DNA of 32,495 nt from Candidatus Aerophobota bacterium (GTDB lineage: Bacteria; Aerophobota; Aerophobia; Aerophobales; B3-G15): NCBI GenBank assembly GCA_014859225.1, contig JACUUP010000005.1, positions 1 to 32,495 on the forward strand. The letters are read 5' to 3'. The notes under the pieces were generated by a model. It was not told the DNA's origin. It ran no database searches and worked only from the letters and a program-made list of their open reading frames with translations. Position numbers and translations under genes: made by a program. This document shows, in pieces, positions 9,244 through 16,909 of the stretch; position 1 is the first letter of the stretch, and each line of letters starts with the position of its first letter.

Positions 9244-10803
9244 ATGGATACAAAAATGAAAATATATGATACAACACTTAGAGATGGAGCTCAGGCAACA
9301 GGGGTTTCCTTTTCTCTTCTTGACAAGCTGCAAATTGCTAAAGAACTTGACAGGTTAGGTTTTGATTATATTGAAGGAGGATGGCCCGGCTCTAATCCCA
9401 AGGACATGGAATTTTTTAAAAGGGTTAAAAATATTCCCCTTAAAAAAGCTAAAATAGCAGCTTTTGGAAGCACGAGAAGAAAAAATACCTGTGTGGAGAA
9501 GGACTCTCACATCTTAGCTCTACTTGAAACAGAAACTCCTGTTGTTACTTTATTCGGTAAAAGCTGGATATTACATGTGGAAAAGGCTCTGCGCACAGAC
9601 AAAGAAGAGAATTTGAGGATGATTGATGAATCTATCAGTTTCTTTAAAAAAATGGGGAAAGAAGTTATTTTTGATGCGGAGCATTTTTTCGATGGGTATA
9701 AAGACAATCCCCTCTATGCTATAAAAACTCTTCATGTAGCAAAAGATGCCGGCGCTGATTGTATTGTTTTGTGTGATAGCAACGGGGGTTGCATGCCTTA
9801 CGAGATAGACCAGATTGTCAGGGTGATAAAGGAAGAGCTTAGATATTCCTTAGGTATTCATACTCACAATGATAGTGGTGTAGCTGCCGCAAATACTATT
9901 GTGGCAGCACGCATTGGGGTTGACCAGGTTCAGGGCACAATAAATGGGTATGGAGAGCGATGTGGCAATGCTGACCTTTGCGTGGTCATTCCCAACCTGA
10001 AACTTAAATTAGGCGTGGGGTGTCTTTCAGATGAGGCTTTAAAGTCTTTAACCCGAATCTCTCGTCTGGTTAATGAACTTGCCAATTTGACTTCTAATGA
10101 GCATCAACCTTATGTTGGCAGGTCTGCTTTTACTCATAAAGGAGGGATTCATGCAAGTGCCATCTCGCGTGATAGAAAAACATATGAGCATGTTGACCCC
10201 GAGTTTGTGGGAAACAAAAGAAGGGTTATCGTAAGCGAACTTGCCGGGAGAAGTTCTGTTCTGTATAAATTAGAGGAGAGAAATTTAAACGTCAAAGACC
10301 CCAACCTTGTTTCCGCTGACCTGATTAATAAGATAAAGAGGTTGGAAAGCCAGGGTTACGAGTTTGAGGCTGCGGATGGCAGTTTTGAACTTCTGGTCAA
10401 GAAAGGCACGGGAGAGTATAAGAAATTATTTGCGGTTGACGGTTTTCGGGTTATCGTAGAAAAAAGGGATGATGGGAAACTTATCTCTGAAGCTACCATA
10501 AAACTGAAAATTGGAAACAGGTTAGTTCATACCGTAGCAGAGGGAAATGGTCCAGTAAATGCTCTGGACAGGGCGTTAAGAAAAGCCTTACAGGATGACT
10601 TTCTCCAGATCTCTGAAATGCATCTTTCTGATTACAAGGTGAGGATACTTGATACAGGAGCGGGAACCGGTGCAACAACAAGAGTCCTTATTGAATCTGC
10701 CGATAAGGAAGATAGATGGGGTACGGTGGGAGTTTCTCCTAACATTATTGAAGCAAGCTTTATAGCTCTCCTTGATGCATTTGAATACAAACTAAACAAA
10801 TAA
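9244..10803 (+). CDS. cimA: (R)-citramalate synthase CimA
   Basis: CimA condenses pyruvate with acetyl-CoA to citramalate, opening a threonine-independent route to 2-oxobutyrate and isoleucine. The TIM-barrel catalytic half (about 1-280) shows YDTTLRDGAQATGVSFSLLDK, LGFDYIEGGWPGSNPKD, DAEHFFDGYKDNP, the metal-binding HTHNDSG and GTINGYGERCGNADL. A linker region with HKGGIHASAI follows. The C-terminal LeuA-type regulatory domain (about 395-515, ending VGVSPNIIEASFIALLDA) suggests feedback control. At 519 residues it matches the long CimA class rather than homocitrate or isopropylmalate synthases. It ends the long plus-strand run. Confidence 0.94.
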   Translation: MDTKMKIYDTTLRDGAQATGVSFSLLDKLQIAKELDRLGFDYIEGGWPGSNPKDMEFFKRVKNIPLKKAKIAAFGSTRRKNTCVEKDSHILALLETETPVVTLFGKSWILHVEKALRTDKEENLRMIDESISFFKKMGKEVIFDAEHFFDGYKDNPLYAIKTLHVAKDAGADCIVLCDSNGGCMPYEIDQIVRVIKEELRYSLGIHTHNDSGVAAANTIVAARIGVDQVQGTINGYGERCGNADLCVVIPNLKLKLGVGCLSDEALKSLTRISRLVNELANLTSNEHQPYVGRSAFTHKGGIHASAISRDRKTYEHVDPEFVGNKRRVIVSELAGRSSVLYKLEERNLNVKDPNLVSADLINKIKRLESQGYEFEAADGSFELLVKKGTGEYKKLFAVDGFRVIVEKRDDGKLISEATIKLKIGNRLVHTVAEGNGPVNALDRALRKALQDDFLQISEMHLSDYKVRILDTGAGTGATTRVLIESADKEDRWGTVGVSPNIIEASFIALLDAFEYKLNK

Positions 10804-10818
10804 AGAGGGGTAAACGTA

Positions 10819-10947
10819 GGGGTCAGGTCTTGCAATATCACATTTTCAAGATGACAGATCAAGTCTTGAACGTTTGACATAAAACATAAAGCACGTTAAT
10901 TCCCTGAAGCATAATTTCTATCATGTGATATTGCAAGACCTGACCCC
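10819..10947. repeat. 25-bp perfect inverted repeat with 79-bp centre (REP/MITE-like element) between convergent genes
   Basis: The arm at 10819-10843 begins GGGGTCAGGTCTTGC and ends in ATATCACAT; it is perfectly inverted at 10923-10947. The centre contains a second small inverted repeat, TTCAAGA (10845-10851) and TCTTGAA (10864-10870). No open reading frame lies inside. It sits between the convergent ends of cimA and rtcB. It could act as a two-way transcription terminator, or it could be a non-autonomous element. The arm sequence resembles REP-like ends that I associate from memory with Y1/RAYT transposases; I could not check this. Confidence 0.85.
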
Positions 10948-10956
10948 CCAAGTTTA

Positions 10957-13941
10957 TTAACCTTTAATAACTCCCAGGGGGACCATCTTTACTACTTTTC
11001 TGGCAAGACCTGCCTTTTCCACGATATCAACTACCATGTCAACATCTTTGTAAGCCTCGGACATCTCTTCGGCAATCGTTCCCCTTCCTTTAGCTATAAC
11101 AAGAATACCTTTTTCTTCAAGTTCCTTTTCAATTGACCTTCCCCGAGCAGCTCTTACTGCGGCACTTCTTGAGAGGACTCTTCCTGCTCCGTGACAGGTG
11201 CTTCCCCAGGTTTCCTCCATGGCTCGTTCCACTCCAACCAGGACATAGGAGGTGGTTCCCATATCTCCAGGAATAAGCACAGGTTGTCCTACTGATTTAT
11301 AGACACCGGGCACCTGAGGGTGGTTAGCAGGGAAAGCTCTTGTTGCTCCTTTTCTATGGATAAAGATAGTTTTTTCCTTTCCGTTGAAACTGTGTTCCTC
11401 AAATTTTCCTATGTTGTGGCACACATCATAAACAAGCCTCATCCCTAACTCTTTCGGGGAAAGATTAAGCACCCTCTGGCAAACTTCCCTTGTCCAGTGC
11501 ATAATGACCTGCCTGTTTGCCCAGGCATAGTTTGCTGCTCCTGCCATAGCGGCAAAGTAGTCTCTTCCTTCCTTAGATGTTATGGGAGCACAGGATAGCT
11601 GGCGGTCAGGAAGAGAGATGTGATATTTATCAACAGCTCTTCTCATTACCGCAAGATAATCATCGCATACCTGATAGCCAAGACCACGGGAACCTGAGTG
11701 GATAATTAACACAATTTGCCCTGCAAAAAGACCAAATGCATTGGCGATGTGCTCATCAAAAACTTTTTCTATTACATCTACTTCAAGAAAATGGTTACCG
11801 CTACCCAGCGTTCCTAACTGGTTGTTGCCCCTTTTATAAGCCTGCATACTCACCTTCTCAGGGTCTACCCCCTGCATGCAGCCATAGTCCTCACATCTTT
11901 CCAGGTCTTCTTCTTCTCCGTATCCTCTTGCTACTGCCCATTTTGCCCCTTCTTTTAAAACTTTTTTTAACTCGGGAAGGGAAAGTTTTAATTTGGAGGT
12001 AGAGCCAACCCCGGAGGGGATACTGTTAAAGAGGGAAGAGAGGAGCTGTCTTAGTTTAGGCTTTACATCCTTTGGTTGAAGATTAGTCCTGATGAGTCTT
12101 ACGCCGCAGTTAGATACGACAAAACTGTTAGCTATAAAATTGTGATGAGGATGTTTAACTGTAAAATCGTATACATAATCATTGAAGTCAATTTGTTTTT
12201 TCTCTACTATTTTGTCCCACACCATGCCCGAGGTTTCTAAGCCTTCAGTAGATTTTTTTAGAAACTTAGAAAAAATGGGAAAGTTAAAACCTATTCTGGG
12301 AATTCCTTTCCTTCCACCATACATTGACCTTTGTATAAATCGCAGGTTTACGTGCGGAGAGTTGATGGTTTTTAGAATAGCTTTCGCTCCAAGGTGAACA
12401 GTATTTTTGAGTTCTAAAGCCCGACTGGCAACTTCCTCTCGTTCACTTAGCACATTTTTCTTCTCTTTTAAAAACTGGACTGCCACGTTAGCTAAAAACT
12501 TTCTCTTCTGGTTATACTCAAATCCTACTTTAGTGTATAATTTAATAAGGTCTTTATCTTTTCCGGAGATGATTAATCTTAACCTGATGGTTTTCCCTTC
12601 AGAAGTAGTTTTTTCTTCTCTTGAGGTTATTTTATGAGTTTTGACTCCAAATTCCATCAATAAATCTTTAATCTGGGAAAGAAATTTTCTGCCACTTACC
12701 TCTTTACTCTCCCTTTTATTTAAAGATACTATAGGGCAGTATAGGTTGTATCCGTGCCTGGTAAGAGTTTTTGGACTGGACAGTTCTGCCCCGAAAAAAC
12801 TGGCTAAAAATAATCTTTTCTGCCATAAAGGAGCACTAAAAATCCACTCAGGGACAAGATAATCCTTTTGAGCTTTTCTACCGTAAGGAGTTCCCAGGCT
12901 AATAAGTAGAACTGCTAAACTACTTGATATCACCCTGCAGCAGGTTTCCCTGGTTGAGAACATGTAGCTGGCATAATGAGTTGTTATTTTATGGTCTCTT
13001 TCACGATTGTAGGTTTTAGAGCAGGTAAATCCTAAGGCAAAAATGTCTTTTCTGATTTCTTCCAGGTCTTCGGGAAGTCCATAAAAACCGATGATGCCTT
13101 TTTTGTTCTGATTAACAAAATGAATGCACCCGTCTCCAAAAATATATCCCATAAGTTTCAACAGATAGGGAAGCTGCAAAGAGTTGTAGCGAAGAGGTAA
13201 AAGTCCTCTTTGATGAAGATGCTTTAAAATTTGCCCGGTTGCGTTACCATTATGGGAAGAATTTTTCCTTAATTCAGTAAGAGTCCTCTTAATATCTTCA
13301 CTGGTAAGGATTACCTTATTGCTTGGTTTCTTGTACGGGACTCCTTCAAAGGAATTTACAGCTACCTGCTCTGTTTTTTTTAAATCCTTAAGAGGTTTCA
13401 TCCCATCTTTAGTATAAAAAGGATGGTCCTCGGTCGCTACTATGCTTTTTCCGGTGGAGGTCTTAATTTTATATACTTTATTAGAAGGTTTGCGTTTTAA
13501 GAAAAAGGAAACAGGAGTTTGGACTGGTTTATTGTTAATAAAGTCAAAACAGCTTATTTCTTCTTTTTGCCATATATCCTCAAAATCTTTTATCTTTAGA
13601 TGGTATCCATGGAAGTGCAGCACTTCTGTATCACCGGAGAGGCAGTTGATATCATAGCCAATTCCACCCGGCGAGATAACTCCTCCTGCATCCGGGTCGG
13701 TGGCGGCTACCCCTCCAATGCAAAAACCGTAGCCCCAGTGCATATCAGGCATAGCAAGCGAGTATTTGATAATACCAGGAAGGTGAGCCACATTTTTTAC
13801 CTGAACAGGGGTGTTATCTTTTTTTATCACCTGCAGCATCTTTTCGTTGGTGTAGAGTCTTCCCGGAACTCTCATCCCTCCGGATTTAGGTATCTCCCAT
13901 CTGTAATCATCAATTTTTCTTATATCAAAGTCATTACTCAT
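10957..13941 (-). CDS. rtcB: RNA-splicing ligase RtcB, interrupted by an in-frame intein
   Basis: RtcB is a Mn/GTP-dependent RNA ligase that joins 2',3'-cyclic phosphate ends to 5'-OH ends in tRNA splicing or RNA repair. The 994-residue precursor contains RtcB residues 1-99 and 612-994; removing the intein leaves 482 residues, the normal RtcB size. Extein motifs: MPDMHWGYGFCIGG, GGIGYDIN/CGVRLIR (Cys612 is the metal-binding cysteine after splicing), GSGNHFLE (His717), HSGSRGLG (His748), CHNIGK (His842) and STCHGAGR (His917, the likely guanylated histidine). Activity requires splicing. ATG 13941 is preceded on the minus strand by GGGGGAGG. Archease, its cofactor protein, lies directly upstream. 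Confidence 0.96.
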   Translation of the reverse strand: MSNDFDIRKIDDYRWEIPKSGGMRVPGRLYTNEKMLQVIKKDNTPVQVKNVAHLPGIIKYSLAMPDMHWGYGFCIGGVAATDPDAGGVISPGGIGYDINCLSGDTEVLHFHGYHLKIKDFEDIWQKEEISCFDFINNKPVQTPVSFFLKRKPSNKVYKIKTSTGKSIVATEDHPFYTKDGMKPLKDLKKTEQVAVNSFEGVPYKKPSNKVILTSEDIKRTLTELRKNSSHNGNATGQILKHLHQRGLLPLRYNSLQLPYLLKLMGYIFGDGCIHFVNQNKKGIIGFYGLPEDLEEIRKDIFALGFTCSKTYNRERDHKITTHYASYMFSTRETCCRVISSSLAVLLISLGTPYGRKAQKDYLVPEWIFSAPLWQKRLFLASFFGAELSSPKTLTRHGYNLYCPIVSLNKRESKEVSGRKFLSQIKDLLMEFGVKTHKITSREEKTTSEGKTIRLRLIISGKDKDLIKLYTKVGFEYNQKRKFLANVAVQFLKEKKNVLSEREEVASRALELKNTVHLGAKAILKTINSPHVNLRFIQRSMYGGRKGIPRIGFNFPIFSKFLKKSTEGLETSGMVWDKIVEKKQIDFNDYVYDFTVKHPHHNFIANSFVVSNCGVRLIRTNLQPKDVKPKLRQLLSSLFNSIPSGVGSTSKLKLSLPELKKVLKEGAKWAVARGYGEEEDLERCEDYGCMQGVDPEKVSMQAYKRGNNQLGTLGSGNHFLEVDVIEKVFDEHIANAFGLFAGQIVLIIHSGSRGLGYQVCDDYLAVMRRAVDKYHISLPDRQLSCAPITSKEGRDYFAAMAGAANYAWANRQVIMHWTREVCQRVLNLSPKELGMRLVYDVCHNIGKFEEHSFNGKEKTIFIHRKGATRAFPANHPQVPGVYKSVGQPVLIPGDMGTTSYVLVGVERAMEETWGSTCHGAGRVLSRSAAVRAARGRSIEKELEEKGILVIAKGRGTIAEEMSEAYKDVDMVVDIVEKAGLARKVVKMVPLGVIKG
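12109..13644 (-). mobile_element. RtcB intein with LAGLIDADG homing endonuclease (512 residues)
   Basis: The intein runs from Cys100 to Asn611 of the precursor. The N-terminal splicing block begins CLSGDTEVL. Block B is GKSIVATEDHPF, with its Thr-x-x-His. The C-terminal blocks are DYVYDFTVKHPHHNFIAN and FVVSN, followed by Cys612. The residue before the final Asn is Ser instead of the usual His, a known variation. Between the splicing blocks lie two LAGLIDADG-type motifs: LMGYIFGDG (acidic Asp270) and LASFFGAEL (acidic Glu386). Both motifs keep an acidic residue, so the endonuclease may be active. Codons at both junctions were checked directly in the sequence. Confidence 0.95.
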
Positions 13942-13976
13942 TCAAGCCTCCCCCTAACTGCTACATTTTCTACTCT

Positions 13977-14396
13977 CTAAATGTCAAATATTACCTGCAC
14001 TTCCCACAGCTTGTTATTTTTTTGTATCTTGAGCCCGTGATAGGTCACAGCTTTAATCTCTGTTTTCAAATTGTGCCTGGATGCATCAACCTGCTCACCC
14101 TTGACAATAGCCTCCAGTCCAGTTTTATCCAATTTGTTTATAGTAAATTCTTTAAGAGCTAATGCATCTATGTTAAATTTAGATAAAAGCTCCCTCATCC
14201 ACTCAAAAAAGATATCCTCTATTTCTCCTCCAGGAATTTTTATCTTCCTGCTTTGTGCAGGTTTTACCCGTGAAATATCAAGGATTATATCAAATAAAGC
14301 ATATGCTGCATTGGCAAAAAGCTCAGATAGGTTTTTTCCTCTTACCTTTATTCCTAAATCAGCTGTATGATTAATAAATTCGTAGCCTGGCATCAT
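13977..14396 (-). CDS. Archease, RtcB activator
   Basis: Archease helps RtcB form the ligase-GMP intermediate and allows multiple turnover. The product is about 139 residues, the usual family size. The characteristic start is YEFINHTADLGIKVRGKNLSELFANAAYALFDII, and the middle shows FFEWMRELLSKFNID. The frame stays open upstream to 14516, but the extra 40 residues are unlike archease, so I set the start at the ATGATG at 14396/14393. No strong ribosome site precedes it. It ends 35 bases before rtcB on the same strand, consistent with an archease-rtcB operon. Confidence 0.92.
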   Translation of the reverse strand: MMPGYEFINHTADLGIKVRGKNLSELFANAAYALFDIILDISRVKPAQSRKIKIPGGEIEDIFFEWMRELLSKFNIDALALKEFTINKLDKTGLEAIVKGEQVDASRHNLKTEIKAVTYHGLKIQKNNKLWEVQVIFDI

Positions 14397-14401
14397 TGAT
14401 A

Positions 14402-14429
14402 ATTCTAAACCTTTAAAAAGGCAAGTCAA
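14402..14429 (-). promoter_or_regulatory. Possible sigma70-type promoter for archease-rtcB
   Basis: On the minus strand TTGACT (14429-14424) is followed after 16 bases by TAGAAT (14407-14402). Transcription would then begin at about the archease ATG (14396), implying a leaderless or near-leaderless message. This fits the lack of a ribosome-binding site there. The call is by eye only. Confidence 0.4.
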
Positions 14430-14563
14430 GGACTTATTGCAGATTAAATTGACAGGAAGGCTTTCTATTGATACAATGAAATAGAAGAATAATAAATTAG
14501 TATAGAAAAAAAGCAAAGTGTTACCGAAGGCTTTTATACTCTAATGACGGAAGGGGAAAAATT

Positions 14564-14923
14564 ATGATAAATAAAGAATGTCTACAAAAATTCATCTGGG
14601 AAGAAATGAGGTCTAAAATTGCCCGATATCCAACACTTGGGGAAGTTATATATGAGTCGCTGGCAAGTATTTACGAGCTTCTTGAAAAAACCGAAAAAAG
14701 CTACAGATTGCTTGCCTATGTAAGGAGAACTGAAGATGGATTGGATGAAAATGTCCTGCACATTCAAATGCCCTTTAAGGACATACACGAAAGAGATTTG
14801 ATGTGGGACGAAACAAGCGAGAAATTAGCGCAGAATATCCTGAGGGGAATGGAAAAAGCAAGCACCCCGGAAGAAAAATTGGAGATAGAAAACATTCTGT
14901 GTGCAGTAAAGTCTGAGAAGTAG
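14564..14923 (+). CDS. Hypothetical protein, 119 residues
   Basis: I do not recognise this protein. It is small and highly charged, appears mostly alpha-helical, and has no signal peptide, membrane segment or cysteine cluster. Its start is well supported by AAGGGG shortly before ATG 14564. Notable stretches are SLASIYELLEKTEKSYRLLAYVRR and VLHIQMPFKDIHERDLMWDE. It is divergent from archease-rtcB and lies just upstream of pdxA in the same direction, so it may share a transcript with pdxA. A TATACT at 14535-14540 could be a -10 element, without a good -35. Confidence 0.75.
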   Translation: MINKECLQKFIWEEMRSKIARYPTLGEVIYESLASIYELLEKTEKSYRLLAYVRRTEDGLDENVLHIQMPFKDIHERDLMWDETSEKLAQNILRGMEKASTPEEKLEIENILCAVKSEK

Positions 14924-14969
14924 CTCAGAATAAAGGCTATTGATTATCTTGGAAGGAGAAGCGAGAAAA

Positions 14970-16025
14970 ATGGAAGATAAACTTCCTCTTATTGGTATTA
15001 CAATGGGGGACCCAACGGGGATTGGTCCGGAGATAGCAGCAAAGGCGCTGTCAAGAAAGGAGATTTATGGGATTTGCCGACCTTTACTTATAGGAGATGC
15101 AAAGGTAATGCAACAGGCTTGCAAGATTGCGGGAGGTGATTTAAACTTAAATCCGGTAAAAGAGGCACTTCAGGGAAAATATGAATATGGAACCTTAGAT
15201 GTGCTTGACCTTAAAAATGTTGATATTAAAAGGCTTGTCTACAAAAAGGCGAGCAGGTTGGGTGGACAAGCCTCCTTAGATTACATCTATAAAGCAATTG
15301 AGCTTGCCATAGAAGGGAAAATAGATGCAACAGTTACCGGCCCAATTCATAAAGAAGCAATCAATCTTGCTGGATGTCCCTTTGCTGGCCATACAGAGAT
15401 ATTTGCTGCTCGCACCGGGACAAAAGATTATGCCATGATGCTTGTAGAGGGGGATTTTAGGGTGGTTCATGTAACAACTCACATTGCTCTGAGAGATGTT
15501 CCCTCCTTTATTAAAAAAGATAGGATATTTAAGGTTATAAAACTTGCCCACAGAGCTATGAAAAATTTAGGAATAGAAAATCCCAGGATTATAGTTTCCG
15601 GACTTAATCCTCATGCAAGTGATGGGGGACTTTTTGGAGATGAGGAGGAAGGAGAAATATTACCCGCAATTGTGCAGGCAAAAAAAGAAGGTATTAGCGT
15701 TGAAGGACCAATTTCCCCCGATACAGCTTTTGTTAAACTAAAAAGTGGACAGTTTGATGTAGCTGTTGCTATGTACCATGACCAGGGACATATCCCGCTT
15801 AAACTTTTGGGATTTTCTTGGAATGCAAAAAAAAGTGAGTGGAATTCAGTAAGTGGAGTAAATGTAACCCTGGGTCTTCCCATAATTAGAACTTCTGTTG
15901 ACCACGGCGTCGCCTACGGAAAGGCAGGCGAAGGAAGGGCAAACCCTGATAGTCTAATTCAAGCGATAAAGCTTGCAGTTAAATTTTCATCCGCTAGAAG
16001 AAAAATAAAGTTAAATTCAATTTGA
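14970..16025 (+). CDS. pdxA: 4-hydroxythreonine-4-phosphate dehydrogenase (PdxA family)
   Basis: PdxA oxidises 4-phosphohydroxy-L-threonine in the DXP-dependent vitamin B6 pathway; related PdxA2 enzymes act on C4 sugar-acid phosphates. Family motifs are strong: IGITMGDPTGIGPEI at the N terminus, VTGPIHKEAINLAG, FAGHTEIFA, VVHVTTHIALRDVP, SGLNPHASDGGLFGDEE and the metal-site MYHDQGHIPLK, then RTSVDHGVAYGKAGEG. Length is 351 residues from ATG 14970, which has GGAAGGAG eleven bases upstream; a TTG at 14940 is the alternative. No other B6 gene is nearby, so PdxA2-type sugar-acid metabolism cannot be excluded. Confidence 0.92.
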   Translation: MEDKLPLIGITMGDPTGIGPEIAAKALSRKEIYGICRPLLIGDAKVMQQACKIAGGDLNLNPVKEALQGKYEYGTLDVLDLKNVDIKRLVYKKASRLGGQASLDYIYKAIELAIEGKIDATVTGPIHKEAINLAGCPFAGHTEIFAARTGTKDYAMMLVEGDFRVVHVTTHIALRDVPSFIKKDRIFKVIKLAHRAMKNLGIENPRIIVSGLNPHASDGGLFGDEEEGEILPAIVQAKKEGISVEGPISPDTAFVKLKSGQFDVAVAMYHDQGHIPLKLLGFSWNAKKSEWNSVSGVNVTLGLPIIRTSVDHGVAYGKAGEGRANPDSLIQAIKLAVKFSSARRKIKLNSI

Positions 16026-16049
16026 CAAATTTTAAGATAAAGTTATTCT
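16022..16049 (+). promoter_or_regulatory. Sigma70-type promoter for the HTH/zinc-ribbon gene
   Basis: A perfect TTGACA (16022-16027) overlaps the pdxA stop codon and is followed after 16 bases by TATTCT (16044-16049). The predicted start, at about 16056, gives the next gene (ATG 16103) a leader of about 45 bases. It is identified by consensus match only. Confidence 0.55.
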
Positions 16050-16102
16050 AATAATAATAAAGTTTGTTTCATTTCATCTGCTTTTTTAAAAGGGGGAGGG
16101 TA

Positions 16103-16600
16103 ATGGGTGAATTTAAATCTATACCCATGCAGGCCAAATTAGAGGTCCTTTACCGTATTTGGTCCGGGGAAAGAGTAACCCGGGTTGCCCACGAGTGTGG
16201 TGTTAGCAGACAGGTAATTTATGCCTGGAAAAGAAGAGCTGAAGGAGCTCTCTCTAGAGCACTGAAGGAAAAAAGAAGAGGTCCCAGAACTCAGGACTCA
16301 CCCCAAAATCAAGAGACTGAACAGAGGCAAAGAAGGACCGAGGAATTTTCCCATAGCCTTGAAAAAACTCAAGAGGGAAAGGAAAACTCCTATCTATCTC
16401 GTGCATTCAACATCCCACAACCCGGTGATAACGGAAAAACGCCCGAGCGATGTCCGGCTTGCGGTTGCGAGAAGGTTTACAAAAACGGAACCTACATTAA
16501 AAAAAACCAGGATAATGGACAGGGAAAGCATAATGAACTGAAAAGAATGCAAGTTGTCCAGCGCTATATCTGTGCCTGGTGTAAGAACTCTCTTTCCTGA
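16103..16600 (+). CDS. Transposase-like helix-turn-helix protein with C-terminal four-cysteine ribbon
   Basis: The protein is 165 residues from ATG 16103, preceded by AGGGGGAGGG. Residues about 8-50 form a homeodomain-like HTH as in IS3-type OrfA/helper proteins: AKLEVLYRIWSGERVTRVA, then GVSRQVIYAWKRRAEGAL. A charged, glutamine-rich linker follows (50-115). The end has CPACGCEKVYKNGTYI, then QRYICAWCKNSLS, a two-CxxC ribbon like that found in IS1-type InsA and other transposase accessory proteins. No catalytic domain (DDE) is present, and no terminal repeats bound it. It may be a domesticated transposase fragment acting as a DNA-binding regulator of the sugar genes downstream, or a remnant insertion-sequence gene. 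Confidence 0.7.
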   Translation: MGEFKSIPMQAKLEVLYRIWSGERVTRVAHECGVSRQVIYAWKRRAEGALSRALKEKRRGPRTQDSPQNQETEQRQRRTEEFSHSLEKTQEGKENSYLSRAFNIPQPGDNGKTPERCPACGCEKVYKNGTYIKKNQDNGQGKHNELKRMQVVQRYICAWCKNSLS

Positions 16601-16842
16601 GAAGATAGGCTACTCCTGCATGAGCGCACAAACTGACTGCCTTTTGTTTATAGTATTGGTAGAGACCTTTTAAAATACATAAATACAGAGTGAACCCCGT
16701 GTCGTTACTTGCCCCGTGAAGTCCTATTTCATACAGCGAGGGAATGATGCCCCGAAATAATCCTGTGAAAAGTTTTTAACAACCTCCATATTTTTTCAGA
16801 TGATTTCCTATATTGGGAAAAAAGGCCCGGGGGAGGTGAGTA
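16601..16842. other. Non-coding stretch upstream of the sugar ABC operon
   Basis: No gene, RNA gene or convincing full promoter is seen here. Stop codons are frequent in all frames I read. The motif CCCCGTG occurs at 16695-16701 and 16712-16718, and CCCCG again at 16750-16754, without clear meaning. A TATATT at 16809-16814 could be a -10 element but lacks a well-spaced -35. The stretch may contain the leader of the ABC operon or decayed sequence from the preceding element. Confidence 0.5.
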
Positions 16843-16867
16843 AACCTGTTCCTGACAGGTTCAGGAA
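16843..16867. promoter_or_regulatory. Two overlapping, mutually exclusive inverted repeats (possible operator or leader switch)
   Basis: AACCTGT (16843-16849) pairs with ACAGGTT (16855-16861), leaving a 5-base loop. Independently, TTCCTGA (16849-16855) pairs with TCAGGAA (16861-16867), also with a 5-base spacer. Only one pairing can form at a time in RNA. As DNA they make a doubly dyad-symmetric site about 43 bases before the binding-protein start, a usual place for an operator. Role is inferred. Confidence 0.45.
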
Positions 16868-16909
16868 TAACATGGGTCAGGTAGATAAAAATTTAGCAAG
16901 GAGGAAAAA

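Noticed and set aside
8800-9333. 177-codon minus-strand open frame across leuD
   Set aside because: leuD and cimA on the plus strand carry full family motifs; the opposite frame has none.
12182-12862. Several plus-strand frames opposite the intein
   Set aside because: They are antisense to strong intein and endonuclease motifs, are short, and match nothing I know.
14397-14516. N-terminal extension of archease as a signal peptide or membrane anchor
   Set aside because: Archease is cytosolic and starts at about MPGYEFINHTADLG; the extra 40 residues match no family feature, and the promoter-like site lies inside them.
16601-16842. Decayed gene or group II intron fragment
   Set aside because: Frames are broken by many stops, and no catalytic intron domain or protein motif could be recognised, so it is listed only as non-coding.
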